NCBI GenBank assembly: GCA_031772625.1
Contig: CM062815.1
Span: 123,365,977-123,429,976, forward strand
Direction of reading: 5' to 3'
Length of the DNA stretch: 64,000 bases
From: Pinus tabuliformis
Taxonomy: Eukaryota > Streptophyta > Pinopsida > Pinales > Pinaceae
The stretch's first letter is position 1. Each line of letters opens with the position of its first letter. The position numbers and the translations under genes were made by a program. Positions 48,724 through 59,233 of the stretch are shown in pieces. The notes beneath the pieces are model-generated. The model was not told where the DNA came from and made no database searches. It saw only the letters and a list, made by a program, of their open reading frames with translations.

Positions 48724-49122
48724 GTTCAGCCAAGGAAATACGAGTTTTCTTCAGCCATTCATCATTATTCTCATGCAGGATTGCACAGTGGAGGCAGGCA
48801 AAGCAGTGGAGGAGATTTGAACCTGTGATTGATTCAGATCTGAGCTAGTTTTGTGTGTAACAGGTGGAGATAGTACTGAGTACTTGTGAGGAGTATTGTA
48901 CTATGTATTGTTACATGTTCTCAATCATTATAATATACAGATAGTGTGGGGTTTTCAGCTGTATTCTTTCCCCGGGTTACATAATGTGTTAATGTGCGCA
49001 TGCGATTGATGTTTCATTGTTTTTAATGCTGCAAGATTGATGATCAACGTAGAGGAGGTTATGTATTATGTATGCATTCCGCAATAGTGTATAATCGGGA
49101 TAATCTCTGTGAATAAGTGTTT
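48724..49122 (+). repeat. Right LTR of Copia-2, second part
   Basis: Continues the right LTR after Copia-3 (GTTCAGCCAAGGAAATAC). It has a single copy of the segment that is doubled in the left LTR and passes straight into PUP exon sequence at 49123. Confidence 0.85.
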
Positions 49123-49368
49123 GGCCTTGGTTTGGTCAGGGATGTAGTGCCAGGAAGAGGCCCAAATAGAAAGATGTTTGCAGGAAAAAGGATGACCCAT
49201 TGGGTGCTTGTAATATTCATCATTTCGTCAATGATTGTAGGTCGAGCTACTGATATGCTTCTTAACAGGTATTACTTTGATGATGGTGGTAACAGTAGAT
49301 GGATATCAACTCTTGTGCAATCAACATGATGTCCTATTCTTTCCATACCTTTGGTACTTTATTAAGGA
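49123..49368 (+). pseudogene. PUP exon 2 fragment in inverted orientation
   Basis: Plus-strand copy of PUP exon 2 from GLVRDVVPGRGPNRK through LNRYYFDDGGNSRW to the shared TGA (49327-49329) and on to TACTTTATTAAGG, where it is fused to LTR sequence (AGGAGAAAGCC). The residue pattern QATDM/RATDM ties it to the PUP IV lineage. It forms one arm of the inverted repeat. Confidence 0.9.
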
Positions 49369-49516
49369 GGAGAAAGCCATGGAGGCAGGCAAAGCAGTGG
49401 AGGAGATTTGAACCTGTGACTGATTCAGATCTAAGCTAGTTTTGTGTGTAACAGGTGGAGATAGTACTGAGTACTTGTGAGGAGTATTGTACTATGTATT
49501 GTTACATGTTCTCAAT
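49123..49516 (+). repeat. Inverted repeat, left arm (PUP exon plus LTR piece)
   Basis: 394 bases whose reverse complement is at 49879-50269 with about 95% identity by eye. Both arms share the same PUP-to-LTR fusion point. Confidence 0.9.
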
Positions 49517-50030
49517 TATCCCGATTATAAACTATTTCGGAATGCATGCATAATACATAACCTCCTCTACGTTGATCATCAATCTTGCAGCATTAAAAAA
49601 AATGAAACATCAATCGCATGCGCACATTAACACAGTATGTAACCCGAGGAAAGCATATAGTTGAAAACCCCACACTATCTGTATATTTAATGATTGAGAA
49701 CATGTAACAATACATAGTACAATACTCCTCACAAGTACTTAGTACTATCTCCACCTATTACACACAAAACTAGCTCAGATCTGAATCAATCACAGGTTCA
49801 AATCTCCTCCACTGCTTTGCCTGCCTCCATGGCTTTCTCCTCCTTCCTAAAACCCCACACTATCTGTATATTATAATGATTGCGAACATGTAACAATACA
49901 TAGTACAATACTCCTCACAAGTACTCAGTACCACCTCCACCTGTTACACACAAAACTAGCTCAGATCTGAATCAATCACAGGTTCAAATCTCCTCACTGC
50001 TTTGCTTGCCTCCATGGCTTTCTCCTCCTT
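49369..50030. repeat. Rearranged Copia-2 LTR pieces between the PUP fragments
   Basis: 49369-49516 is LTR in plus orientation. At 49517 the orientation flips, and 49517-50030 is LTR in minus orientation with the same ~170-bp duplication and AGGAAGGAGGAGAAAGCC junction as the left LTR of Copia-2 (37437-37455). Confidence 0.85.
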
Positions 50031-50269
50031 AATAAAGTACCAAAGGTATGAAAAGAATAGGACATCATGTCGATTGCACGAGAGTTGATATCCATCTACT
50101 GTTACCACCATCATCAAAGTAATACCTGTTAAGAAGCATATCAGTAGCTCGACCTAATCATTGACGAAATGATGAATATTACAAGCACCCAATGGGTCAT
50201 CTTTTTTCCTGCAAACATCTTTCTATTTGGGCCTCTTCTTGGCACTACATCCCTGACCAAACCAAGGCC
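49879..50269 (-). repeat. Inverted repeat, right arm
   Basis: 391 bases, reverse complement of 49123-49516. The 362-bp spacer (49517-49878) is another LTR piece in the same orientation as this arm, so part of the left arm could also pair with the spacer. Confidence 0.9.
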
Positions 50270-50451
50270 TTAAGTTTCAATATCTCAAGGTCAGTCAAAT
50301 TATATGACAACTGCTTGCAGATAGACAGTTCAATCAAATAAAAAATTAATTGGAAAGATTTAACAGACATACCCTCTTGTACTCTGTTGTGGCTTTCTGG
50401 AATACCACCCATCTGAATATCACCCATTAGGAATGAATTACCAGTGTGCAT
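50031..50451 (-). pseudogene. Purine permease pseudogene PUP IV, 5' part
   Basis: Exon 1 is 50373-50451 (MHTGNSFLMGDIQ...), intron 50284-50372, and the start of exon 2 is 50031-50283 (VVPGRGPNRK-like, LLNRYYFDDGGNSRW). The shared TGA lies at 50065-50067, and an extra in-frame stop (ACTTAA) follows the splice acceptor. The 3' end of this part is fused to LTR sequence at AAGGAGGAGAAAGCC (about 50016-50030) in the rearranged zone. The exon 2 portion is also one arm of the 391-bp inverted repeat. Confidence 0.88.
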
Positions 50452-51192
50452 CAAGATCAATCTGAATTCAAGTTCTGAAAATTGGTTATTAAAGCAAGCA
50501 CATGGTATTTACTGAAGGATAGAACCAGCAGTGGAGTTGTGAGAAGGTCAATGGCCGCCCATATGCAACTCATTGCTTGTGCTTGACTTTGAATTGTGCA
50601 CCGATTGTTTAGTCCACATAAGATCATGCTACGATCCTGCTCTGTTGAATATACTTTGTGCTCTGTTGGATATACTTTGCGAGAGCAGGGCCACATTTTC
50701 CTTATCTTTCTAAGGGGATTTGAGTTTCATCGTTCTCACTCTGCAATAATTTTTCAAGGTTCGATGTTCCTTGTTTAACTTTAGTAATTCAGGTCAACAA
50801 TTTGTTGAGTGGAGTCATATTTTTATTGTATTGATCTTATCTACGCTGACCATAACAGTCCAAAATGAAATGTTAATGTCGTGGTACAATTCTTAAAATC
50901 AAATTCTATTGTAAAATAATTTTTGAGTTAATTAAAAGGATTCATTCTTTCTCTTTTATATATATATTTCGAGAGAAAACATATTTTTATTTAATTTTAG
51001 TTAGCATTTTTTGTCATGGAAAAAAATAATCGTAATTTTATTGATATAAATGACTGAAAATTGATACACATCCGGTGTGTATTTATGTATAAAAAAAAAA
51101 AAAACCAAAAAACTAAATCGGTGAGAAATCATGAGTGGAAAGAGCTCTTATTTCATTCTAAATAGCACTATTTCGCTAGAATCATAATACAA
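50452..51192 (-). promoter_or_regulatory. 5' flank of PUP IV (possible promoter/leader region)
   Basis: Homologous to 20721-21452 with scattered changes. The end of this homology (about 51192) marks the end of block II. Any promoter role is inferred from position only. Confidence 0.4.
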
Positions 51193-51530
51193 AAAGAAAA
51201 ATGAAACATAAACAATACAATCAATAAAGCTAAAAAGCAGAAAAAGTTTATAATTATTGATCTTTATAATTAAGTTTATAATTATTTATAAAAGTAGAAA
51301 GAGTTTATAATCATGTTAAATGTATTTTATATTAAAATACATTTAATATATGTGTAAGATCAATAATTATAATCTCAATTTCTCAAAAAGAAACAACCTA
51401 TGAAGTGATTATGTATCTAGACTAACTCTTCAACCAAAGGTTAAGGATAAAAAATTTAGCAATATAGTGTTTTAATTATATGAGATCACAACAAATTATA
51501 AATGAGTCAATGAGTCAATTTTGTTCTAGC

Positions 51531-51618
51531 CATTTCCTTGATACATATTAAAACAACTCCATTGTGTATTTGTTCATTTCCTTGATACATATTAAGACAA
51601 CTCCATTGTGTATTTGTT
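51531..51618 (+). repeat. 44-bp tandem repeat, two copies
   Basis: CATTTCCTTGATACATATTA starts at 51531 and 51575. The copies differ at one base. Confidence 0.9.
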
Positions 51619-52556
51619 CATGGATATGATCTACTTTGACATGGATCCATTATGTATCTTTTCATGGGCATGATTGTTATTCCTATATATACTTCATGAG
51701 TCCATCATGAATCTTTTCATGGTCATGATCATTACTCCTATTTATACTTCTTGGATCTACAATGTATATGATTTGACAATCATCCTTTTTCATACTTGAG
51801 CATGGGTATGCTTATCTCAAGAAAAGATCCATCTCATACATTTTCTTTTGTTGCAGCTACTTCCCTAATCCAAAGTTTGGTGCACTCCACTCAGCTACAA
51901 TCAGCATTTTCCTCCACCAAATTATAATGTATTTTGGCCATTGGCTATCTTGCTAACCTCACACATTAGGGGGTACCTATTATAGCATCTTTAGCCACCC
52001 CATTCAGCTAAGATGCACCTAAATGGCCTTGAATCAATCCATACTTGATTTTGACTCTCACTCAATCCATCTAAAACTATGTAAAAAATCCTTTACAATA
52101 CTAGCTTGTTTCCTTCAACAAAGGAGTCTACACTCACTTGTATCCATTAGAAAATCACAAAATAAAAAATAAAAAATGTGAAATTTATGCACCCTAAGTG
52201 AAAATTATAGGAAAATTGGTTACATAACTTCCAAATTCTCATGAGAAATGGTCTTAACCATCTTGTAATGGCATAAATAAACCCCAAGGAAGGATAACAC
52301 ACACCAAGCCCTATGATACTAGAGTTATCATCTTGTGTTAATTAGTTAGAGCATTGTGGCTTTTATGACCACCATTCCATGAGCATTTGTATTCTTAGTT
52401 GATCCCTTCAACTATTGTTTGAGAGAGAGGCCTAGGGTACCCTTGTCTTCTTCTTCTTCTCATGGCGCAAAGTATTGAAAGTGAAGTAGTCTTAAGTGTG
52501 TTACACCTCATATTGTATGGATTTTCACACTGATTTTTATCACATTGATGGATAAT

Positions 52557-52762
52557 TTTAGTTGGTTTCTTAGAGCATTGGAACAACTTGAGGAGATACA
52601 TCTTCATAGAGCTCTTTCTCTTCATGGCATTGGATCATTAGATGGATGTTCTTGGTTATTTTTAGTTGGTTTCTTAGAGCATTTGAACAACTTGAGGAGA
52701 TACATCTTCATAGAGCTCTTTCTCTTCATGGCATTGGATCATTTGATGGATGTTCTTGGTTT
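52557..52762 (+). repeat. 103-bp tandem repeat, two copies
   Basis: TTTTAGTTGGTTTCTTAGAG starts at 52557 and 52660. The copies are nearly identical (for example CATTGGAAC versus CATTTGAAC), so the duplication is recent. Confidence 0.9.
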
Positions 52763-53288
52763 TAGTGAGTCTGGTTTCTCTTGGGACCTACTTGGACATA
52801 GACCTTTTTGAAATCAATCAGTTGCTTCTTTATATGTCACGGTTCTTCTCGAATTTATGCCTTACGGCGTTTCCATTGCAACATTTGGTGCAATTGCTAG
52901 TTAAGAAAATTGTTATATGAACAAATGTCATACGAAATGAGTTATGGTTTTTTGGGCATGTAGTATTTATAAGCCATAGTAGTGGCCCATGATAATATAA
53001 CAAAGCCTATTTACAAATTAAGAATCTCCACCATAAAGTAGGGATAAATATATTTAATTAATTTTTAATATCTAAATTAAAATTAAGTTTGTTATTTATT
53101 TATTTCTAATGTTTTTGAAAAAGAATAATAATGATAATGATAATTTAATTTTAAGATTATGGCTAAATTATATACTAAATTGATATATGATATTTTTTCA
53201 TTTAAATTTTATAAAAGTATATATATTTTAATCCTCTTTGAATTTGAACCTATAACATTTTACCAAAGAAACACATACTCTTAACAGT

Positions 53289-53289
<1 letters not shown>

Positions 53290-53326
<37 letters not shown>

Positions 53327-53331
53327 TTATC
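53290..53331 (+). repeat. (TA)n microsatellite
   Basis: About 20 TA units in a row. Confidence 0.95.
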
Positions 53332-53463
53332 TCCTTTATATTTATACTTTGTTAATATGAAATTGAGATTTATAATTTCTCCATTTCACATACAAAACAA
53401 ATATATGTAAAATAAACAATTCAATAATATGAAAATTTTCCAAAATATAAATGCATATCATAT

Positions 53464-53576
53464 ATATAAACACTTTCAGTAGAAATCACATCAAGAATGT
53501 TTGGTAGAAATCACATCAGGAAATCACATTTTAGACCAAACATTCCTGATGTGATTTCTATTGAAAGTGTTTATAT
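53464..53576. repeat. Hairpin: 41-bp arms, 31-base loop (MITE or foldback remnant)
   Basis: Arm 53464-53504 and arm 53536-53576 are reverse complements with two differences in 41. The loop (53505-53535) contains a further partial copy of the arm (AGAAATCACATCA). As RNA each strand would have one mismatch and one G-U pair, a miRNA-precursor-like fold. A small foldback transposon is equally possible. No clear target duplication is seen. Confidence 0.85.
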
Positions 53577-55849
53577 TCAAGATATGGATCACACAAGTTT
53601 GAATTTGAATAGTATATCATGTACTTAGTAGCTACTCCTTCAAATCAAGAGACTTGAGGAGTGTTTACTTATCGTTTCAAATTAAGAATGGGGAAAATAT
53701 TTACTCACTCATTATTAAAGAAAAGTAAAGCATAATAACAAAATTGTTAACAATGTTAACATTCATGTGATGGAAAAAGTATCATATCAGTTAAATAACT
53801 CACTTTCATTTAATCTAAATATTTCCATTTAAAAAAATATATTATAATTATTTTATTTTTTAAATATAATTACTTTTTAAGTTATTTATAAAAAGTTTCG
53901 AGTTAATCAAATTCACTTTTAATTAGCATTATTTTAAAAAAATTCACTTTAAATCTTTATATTAATAAAAATTTGATAACCTTGCTTTTTACAATTATAT
54001 TACATATTTAAAAAACTAAGAAATAGGAAATTATATGCATCACTATAATATAACGTTGAAAATAAAATATAAATAAGCAGGCTCATGCAACAGATCAATT
54101 ACCGAAGTCATAAAAACTTTTACAAGAAAAGAGTTCTTATTTTATTAAAATATAATGAATTATCTTCATCTTGGAACTAGGAAAGGTACAAGTGTTTTAC
54201 ATAGGTTGATGTAATGTGCAGTGAAATATTTATTTATATATCATGAATAAAAACTAAATATATTCATTTTTAGGATGTGGTTATGGAGTTTCATGTTCAA
54301 AATCCATGATACCTATGATGTGGTGGGGAACATACACCTTAAATTAAATTTGATTCCATTTTCAGCATGGCATTTTACACTATTCTTGATGTTAGCATAT
54401 TAATAAATATGATAAGATTTACATTAAATTATGTATTTTTAAAGATTTCGTTTAGGTGTTTAAAGGATTTTTTTAGCTAGAATGATATAAAATGTTTAAT
54501 TGAAAAATTAAATGGGATTAAATTTGATTTTTTTTTTCAACCAATATACAGCTATATCATAACCTAACCAATTTTTTTATATAACATAAAATATCTAAAT
54601 TTTTGTCAAGTTCATATAGAAATTCTGGCTTTGGGGATTCTTAATATAACTCCCACACAAAATTGCTTTAACTAATTATGATAAAGTCCCACCTTAAATC
54701 ATGTTCAACCTGAGATGTTATTGGGTATTTTTTGTTTAGGAATGGCCATCCTTGACATAAAGACTTCTTAACTATGGTTAACTTACATGGTCACAAATTA
54801 TTGTGGGAACTGCATGAGCTATGTAAAGGACACTATATTTACTTCTAAAAAGATGAGAAAGAAAGAAAGAAAATTTTAATGTCCACAAGGCTAAAGATAG
54901 CCCATGGGACCTATTTTAGAGTGCAAAACTTTAAAAAAAAAAAGTATGCATCTCAAGAGATTTAATCCTCTTCAAAATGGATCTATATTGGTTCTATATA
55001 TGCATATAGCATGTGTAACTTTTCATTTTAAAACTGTATTTTTTAATGCATAAATGGATACATTGCCTTGAAATTTTACTTGGACACTTGAATTGTGTAA
55101 ACTACACCACATAAATTTGCAATTCCAACAAATCTTTGCTAGACAAAATTTAAATTTAAATTTAAAACTGGAATTAATGGCTCCAAATTAATTTAAAATT
55201 TTTAAAAGGAGATAGCTAAAATTCTAAAACAAACCCCCTTCTTTATGTTGATTGTAGAATATCATAGAATCTGAAGGTCACTCCAGTGAAAGATGCTCTT
55301 TATTTAATCTCATTATCAACGCACACTAACTTTAGTCATTTCCTTTGTGCAATTACATTTTTTGTGCGTCAATGCCCACGAGGACCTATGGTAATGTTTC
55401 TCCTCATTACCTTGCATGTTATAGCTTGGATATAATATGTATATAAGATTTTTACATAGTGGTATGATTGGAAAAAAATGATTTAGCCATGTGATTCGAG
55501 CAACATTTGTCATACAGGCATCGACACAAGTGTGAGACTGTTGCAAGTCTGAACACATTTACTCCCCTCCATCCTCCACCCTTTTGGGTTGTTATCTTTA
55601 CTTTGTTGCAACATTTTTGCAATAATATCATAGGCATGTTCAATTCCTTTGGTGTATCTTTGCACCTTTAAGGGAAATTGCTAGTAAATATTCAAATAGG
55701 ATTTGAATGACAAGTGAATTGTCTACCATTTATTGTCACACCCCTCTACAATATCAACTTGACAAAATATCACCAAACAAGCACAACTAAGGGAGGAAAC
55801 ATACCAAGCATGGTTGAAATAACCACCTATCAAATTACCACTACATCCT

Positions 55850-57470
55850 ATGTCACCAATTCATAATATGTACTACTACATTGGTTCTTCACATGTAAGA
55901 GACAACAATAATGATATAGATTTTGGTATGAGTGATCATTTATGGGATACCCATGCCATAGAGGGAATGTGGTTAAATGCATTTCAACAAGGTGAGCTAG
56001 AGGACAATGTTCATATCACCCATACCTTCTTCAAAAGCATGAAATCTACTTCCACTCCCTCTTTCTTGGGGATGGATCAAAGTCTACTCAACTATGGACA
56101 AAAATGTACCATACAACTTGAAATAAATGTATGGTATGCCAAACACATGTTTCTAAGGCAACTAACCATTAAGTTCCTTATATTTAAGGGAGATTGTCAC
56201 ACAATTAACAATAAAAGGGATTTATGTGTAGTTAATGGTAGTTTACATATACATTGCACATTCATTGCATGTTATTCAAAGATACGATACTTCTATGTGA
56301 TAATGTCCTTAGAAACTATGAAAAACAAAAGTAATTGTTGAAAACATTGGGTGTTGAGTACATATCATGTCCGTCTAACTGATTATATTCTTTACATAGG
56401 TGAATGCATGGAGAAAGACATGTCTAGAATGTGGGCACGATGGATAATAGAAATTCAATTAAATAATAATAATAATAATAATATGTAAGGAAACATGGTT
56501 TGTATTTCAGTTTCTAAAAGTAATGCCCTTTCCCAAAGTTATTTCAAAATAATTTCTAATAGTGCATATGAATGGAGCAATAAGGGTGATGTCTACCATC
56601 ATTCAACTATATCAGGAATATGTGATCAAATGCATATGTTGCTTCTCATAATATATTGAGGCACATGCTTATAATCCTCAACATTCAAACGATCTTCCAT
56701 GGCAAATAATTAGTCATGTTGTAGGGGTGGTGTGCCTGTCACAAAAGTGAGTTAAGAACTATGTGGATCCCAATGGGTTCAACGGACATCACGCATATAG
56801 AGGATACATGGCCTAATAAATTCAAGGATCAAGTATGAAGCCTTCAGTGTTGCATAGCCATGAATGGAGTTAACCAATATTTCCTCTAGAACACCAACTA
56901 TTACAAATTTACATTTGGCTAATGCTGGTGATTAATAACAATGTCACTCCATGGTTGTCTATGAAGAATAAACAATCTATGTTGGTTCTTATAGTTCTTG
57001 TTAGAAGACAAGTGAAGAGAATGGATGTCTACCTCCAACATTGATAAATGAGTTGAAGTGATTATGGGAAAGGATACATGTATATGATGTCGCGTGACCC
57101 ATACTGATAAAGAAGTTTTTTACGTTGCATGGCATATGTGTGTTCATTGTACACAATTTTCCATGACTAGGGGTTTTCTCTAGTAAGAATGTTGGATGAA
57201 AATTGATTTATTTATATCCATAATGTTAATTGGCACACTTGATTTGGTGCAATTGTCTTCTTTGGAAGGTCTCGTAACAAAGGGGTATCATGGCTGTAAA
57301 TGTTGTGGACCTTGTATAAAGGCTAGGTTGTCCAACATTCTATGAAATCCAATGTAGGACTTCTTGAGAGTATTCCCCCTAAAAGGCCAACTTAATAGAA
57401 GAGCAACATGTGCATTCAAAAATAAACTATAGAGAACCCAAAGACTTGAAATAATAACATTGAGAAATTA
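55850..57470 (+). pseudogene. Degenerate CACTA (En/Spm) TNP2-type transposase
   Basis: The plus strand holds fragments of the TNP2 transposase of CACTA DNA transposons in the right order: a W-x-MK-like stretch (about 56950-56980), MDVYLQH (57021-57041) followed by an LW-like and YDVA-like part (about 57060-57095), and KGYHGCKCCGPCIKARLS (57280-57333), which matches the family's KGYxxCPxCGP cysteine-rich motif. Many stops and frameshifts separate them. An open stretch at 55850-56341 (163 residues) lies upstream in the right place for the N-terminal part, but I cannot match it with confidence. Terminal inverted repeats were not identified. Long dead. Confidence 0.6.
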
Positions 57471-58660
57471 GGTTAGGGTTTATGAAACAAATAAGTAGAA
57501 GGAAATTACAATATTGCTTGATTCAAATGGGGAACCCATATTCTATGTTCTATGATCTTAGCAATAGATCAACTATAACAATAAGTTTGTATATTTCCCC
57601 TTTAGGGCATTGACCTCCTCATAAAACTTGAGGAGGCCAACATTCCTCAAAAGGAGACGAGTTTGTGGTGTAATAGGACAAGGAAACATATCCCTCTCCC
57701 TCTTTTAGACCTCCCATATATGCACGAAGACAAATGGGCCGACCTACTATTCTTGTGGTTGCTCCTGATTTACATAAAAATCTCAATATGAAAGTAAATC
57801 ACCATTTCTAATATTCATTAAATATTGAACTTAATTTCTTTTGCATAAAACATGTGAAACTAATTAGTGTGCTAAATTTACATAAACACATCATTATTGG
57901 TGTCCTAAAATTTCATAAATGTATAAACAACTCTAATTTGTCATTTTTGTAATAAAGCACTAGTAACAATGCTTTATTATATAGTTCATTCACAAACTAG
58001 TCTAATAACTTTTAAAATAGTTATTGATTGCCCATATGATTTAATTACCAATGCACCGAATTTATGTAAACATGCCCTAATCAATGTGGCACTATTATTT
58101 TTAATATATCAAAAACTACATTGCACTACAAGTGATAAAGAGAACCATTTTGGTGTGCTAATTTACCAATATGTGCATTGCCATCCTTTGGCATTGTTAT
58201 CAAGGATGTGTAGTGCACCTCATCTTAATAAGAGCATTGTTCTTGGTGCATCTATACATTCCTTAACACACCAACAAGCATAAGAAACTCACATTCATAA
58301 TATTTATGTTTATGTGATGTGCTTAAAATGCCCAAGAGCACCACACTAGTGCATCCTATATAAGCATTAAAAATCGGTGTAGTGCCATTATGATGCACTT
58401 ATTTGTTGATATGCACATTTCCATTTCTCAATTTTATTATCAAGGATGTGTGGTATACACATAATCTTATAGGAAGCATTACTTTTCATATATCCATAAA
58501 TTCATTAATGCACCAGAAAGTGTAGGAAATTCATGTATGTTACATATATATATGTTTGGTGCACTTAAGATGTACAGGGACACCAATGCAACTTGTATTG
58601 GCACCAACAAAAGGTGACATAAGTTGAAGCCCAAGCGACATAGGTGGAAATTTCTTAAAA
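57471..58660 (+). repeat. AT-rich region with diverged ~250-bp repeats
   Basis: Two diverged copies can be seen at about 58150-58330 and 58400-58570, sharing TTATCAAGGATGTGT, a GGTGCAT/GGTGCACTT phrase and a CATTCCTTAA/CATTCATTAA-type stretch. Short GTGCA motifs recur in both orientations. These could be subterminal repeats of the CACTA element upstream. This is an inference from position and motif density. Confidence 0.45.
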
Positions 58661-58667
58661 GCTTGAA

Positions 58668-59233
58668 AAAACAAAGAAATAAAAAGTTGCTTTTAAATTT
58701 TAATATAGTGAAAAAGTAATTAAAAGATAAAAAATAATTTATGCAGTCTCTCTATGTCGGAGAGGAATGGTTGCCACATAGATAAAGAAATGAAAATTTG
58801 GTCCAATTTGCAAAATTCCAAAATCAATACAAAACTACCATGGATGAGAAAAAATGGACAAATTTAACAATTTTATACCTCTAAACAACAAAGTGCTCAT
58901 AGGAGGATAGGGTGCACTTTGTGCGTGTATGCTTGTGAATCAATAAATGAAACAAAGAAATAAAAATTTGTTTTTAAATTTTAATCTAGTGAAAATGTAA
59001 TTAAAGGATAACAAATAATTTATGCAGTCTCTTTTATGTCACAGAGGAATAGTCGCCACATAGTTAAAGAAATGAAAAGTTGGTCAAATTTGCAAAATTC
59101 CAAAATCAATATAAATCTATCATGAATGAGAAAAAATGGACAAATCAAACAATTCTATACCTCTAAACAACATTAAAGTGCTCATAGGAGGATAGGGCGT
59201 AGTTGTTCCTTTATGCTCATGAATCACTAAATG
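58668..59233 (+). repeat. 281-bp tandem repeat, two copies
   Basis: ACAAAGAAATAAAAA starts at 58671 and 58952. The units share TTTATGCAGTCTCT, TTTGCAAAATTCCAAAATCA and GTGCTCATAGGAGGATAGGG, with about 10-15% difference. Non-coding. Confidence 0.85.

Larger units (their letters stand above)
36276..49122 (+). mobile_element. Ty1/copia LTR retrotransposon (Copia-2), hosting Copia-3
   Basis: Plus-strand element inserted in PUP IV. Left LTR 36276-37811, priming site 37812-37822, gag-pol 38071-42036, right LTR 42034-42720 continuing at 48724-49122 after the nested Copia-3. The LTRs begin TGAGAATG. The copia order protease-integrase-RT-RNase H is clear. The right LTR runs directly into a PUP exon fragment rather than a target duplication, so the right boundary was rearranged. 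The element has several breaks and is a fossil. Confidence 0.9.
21484..51192. repeat. Segmental duplication, block II (split by two insertions)
   Basis: Homology to block I covers 21484-22780, 32511-36275 and 50031-51192. The gaps are filled by the Tat-like element with its left patch (22781-32510) and the Copia-2/Copia-3 complex (36276-50030). About 116 bases of block I (16591-16706) are missing at the first gap, so that insertion came with a deletion of the target. Block II follows block I directly, which makes this a tandem duplication. Confidence 0.88.
51193..55849. other. AT-rich intergenic region with small tandem repeats
   Basis: No gene is supportable. It contains tandem repeats at 51531 and 52557, a TA microsatellite (53290-53331), the hairpin at 53464-53576, and loosely repeated phrases (TCTTTTCATGG, about 51655-51725). 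The rest is low-complexity AT-rich DNA. Confidence 0.6.
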
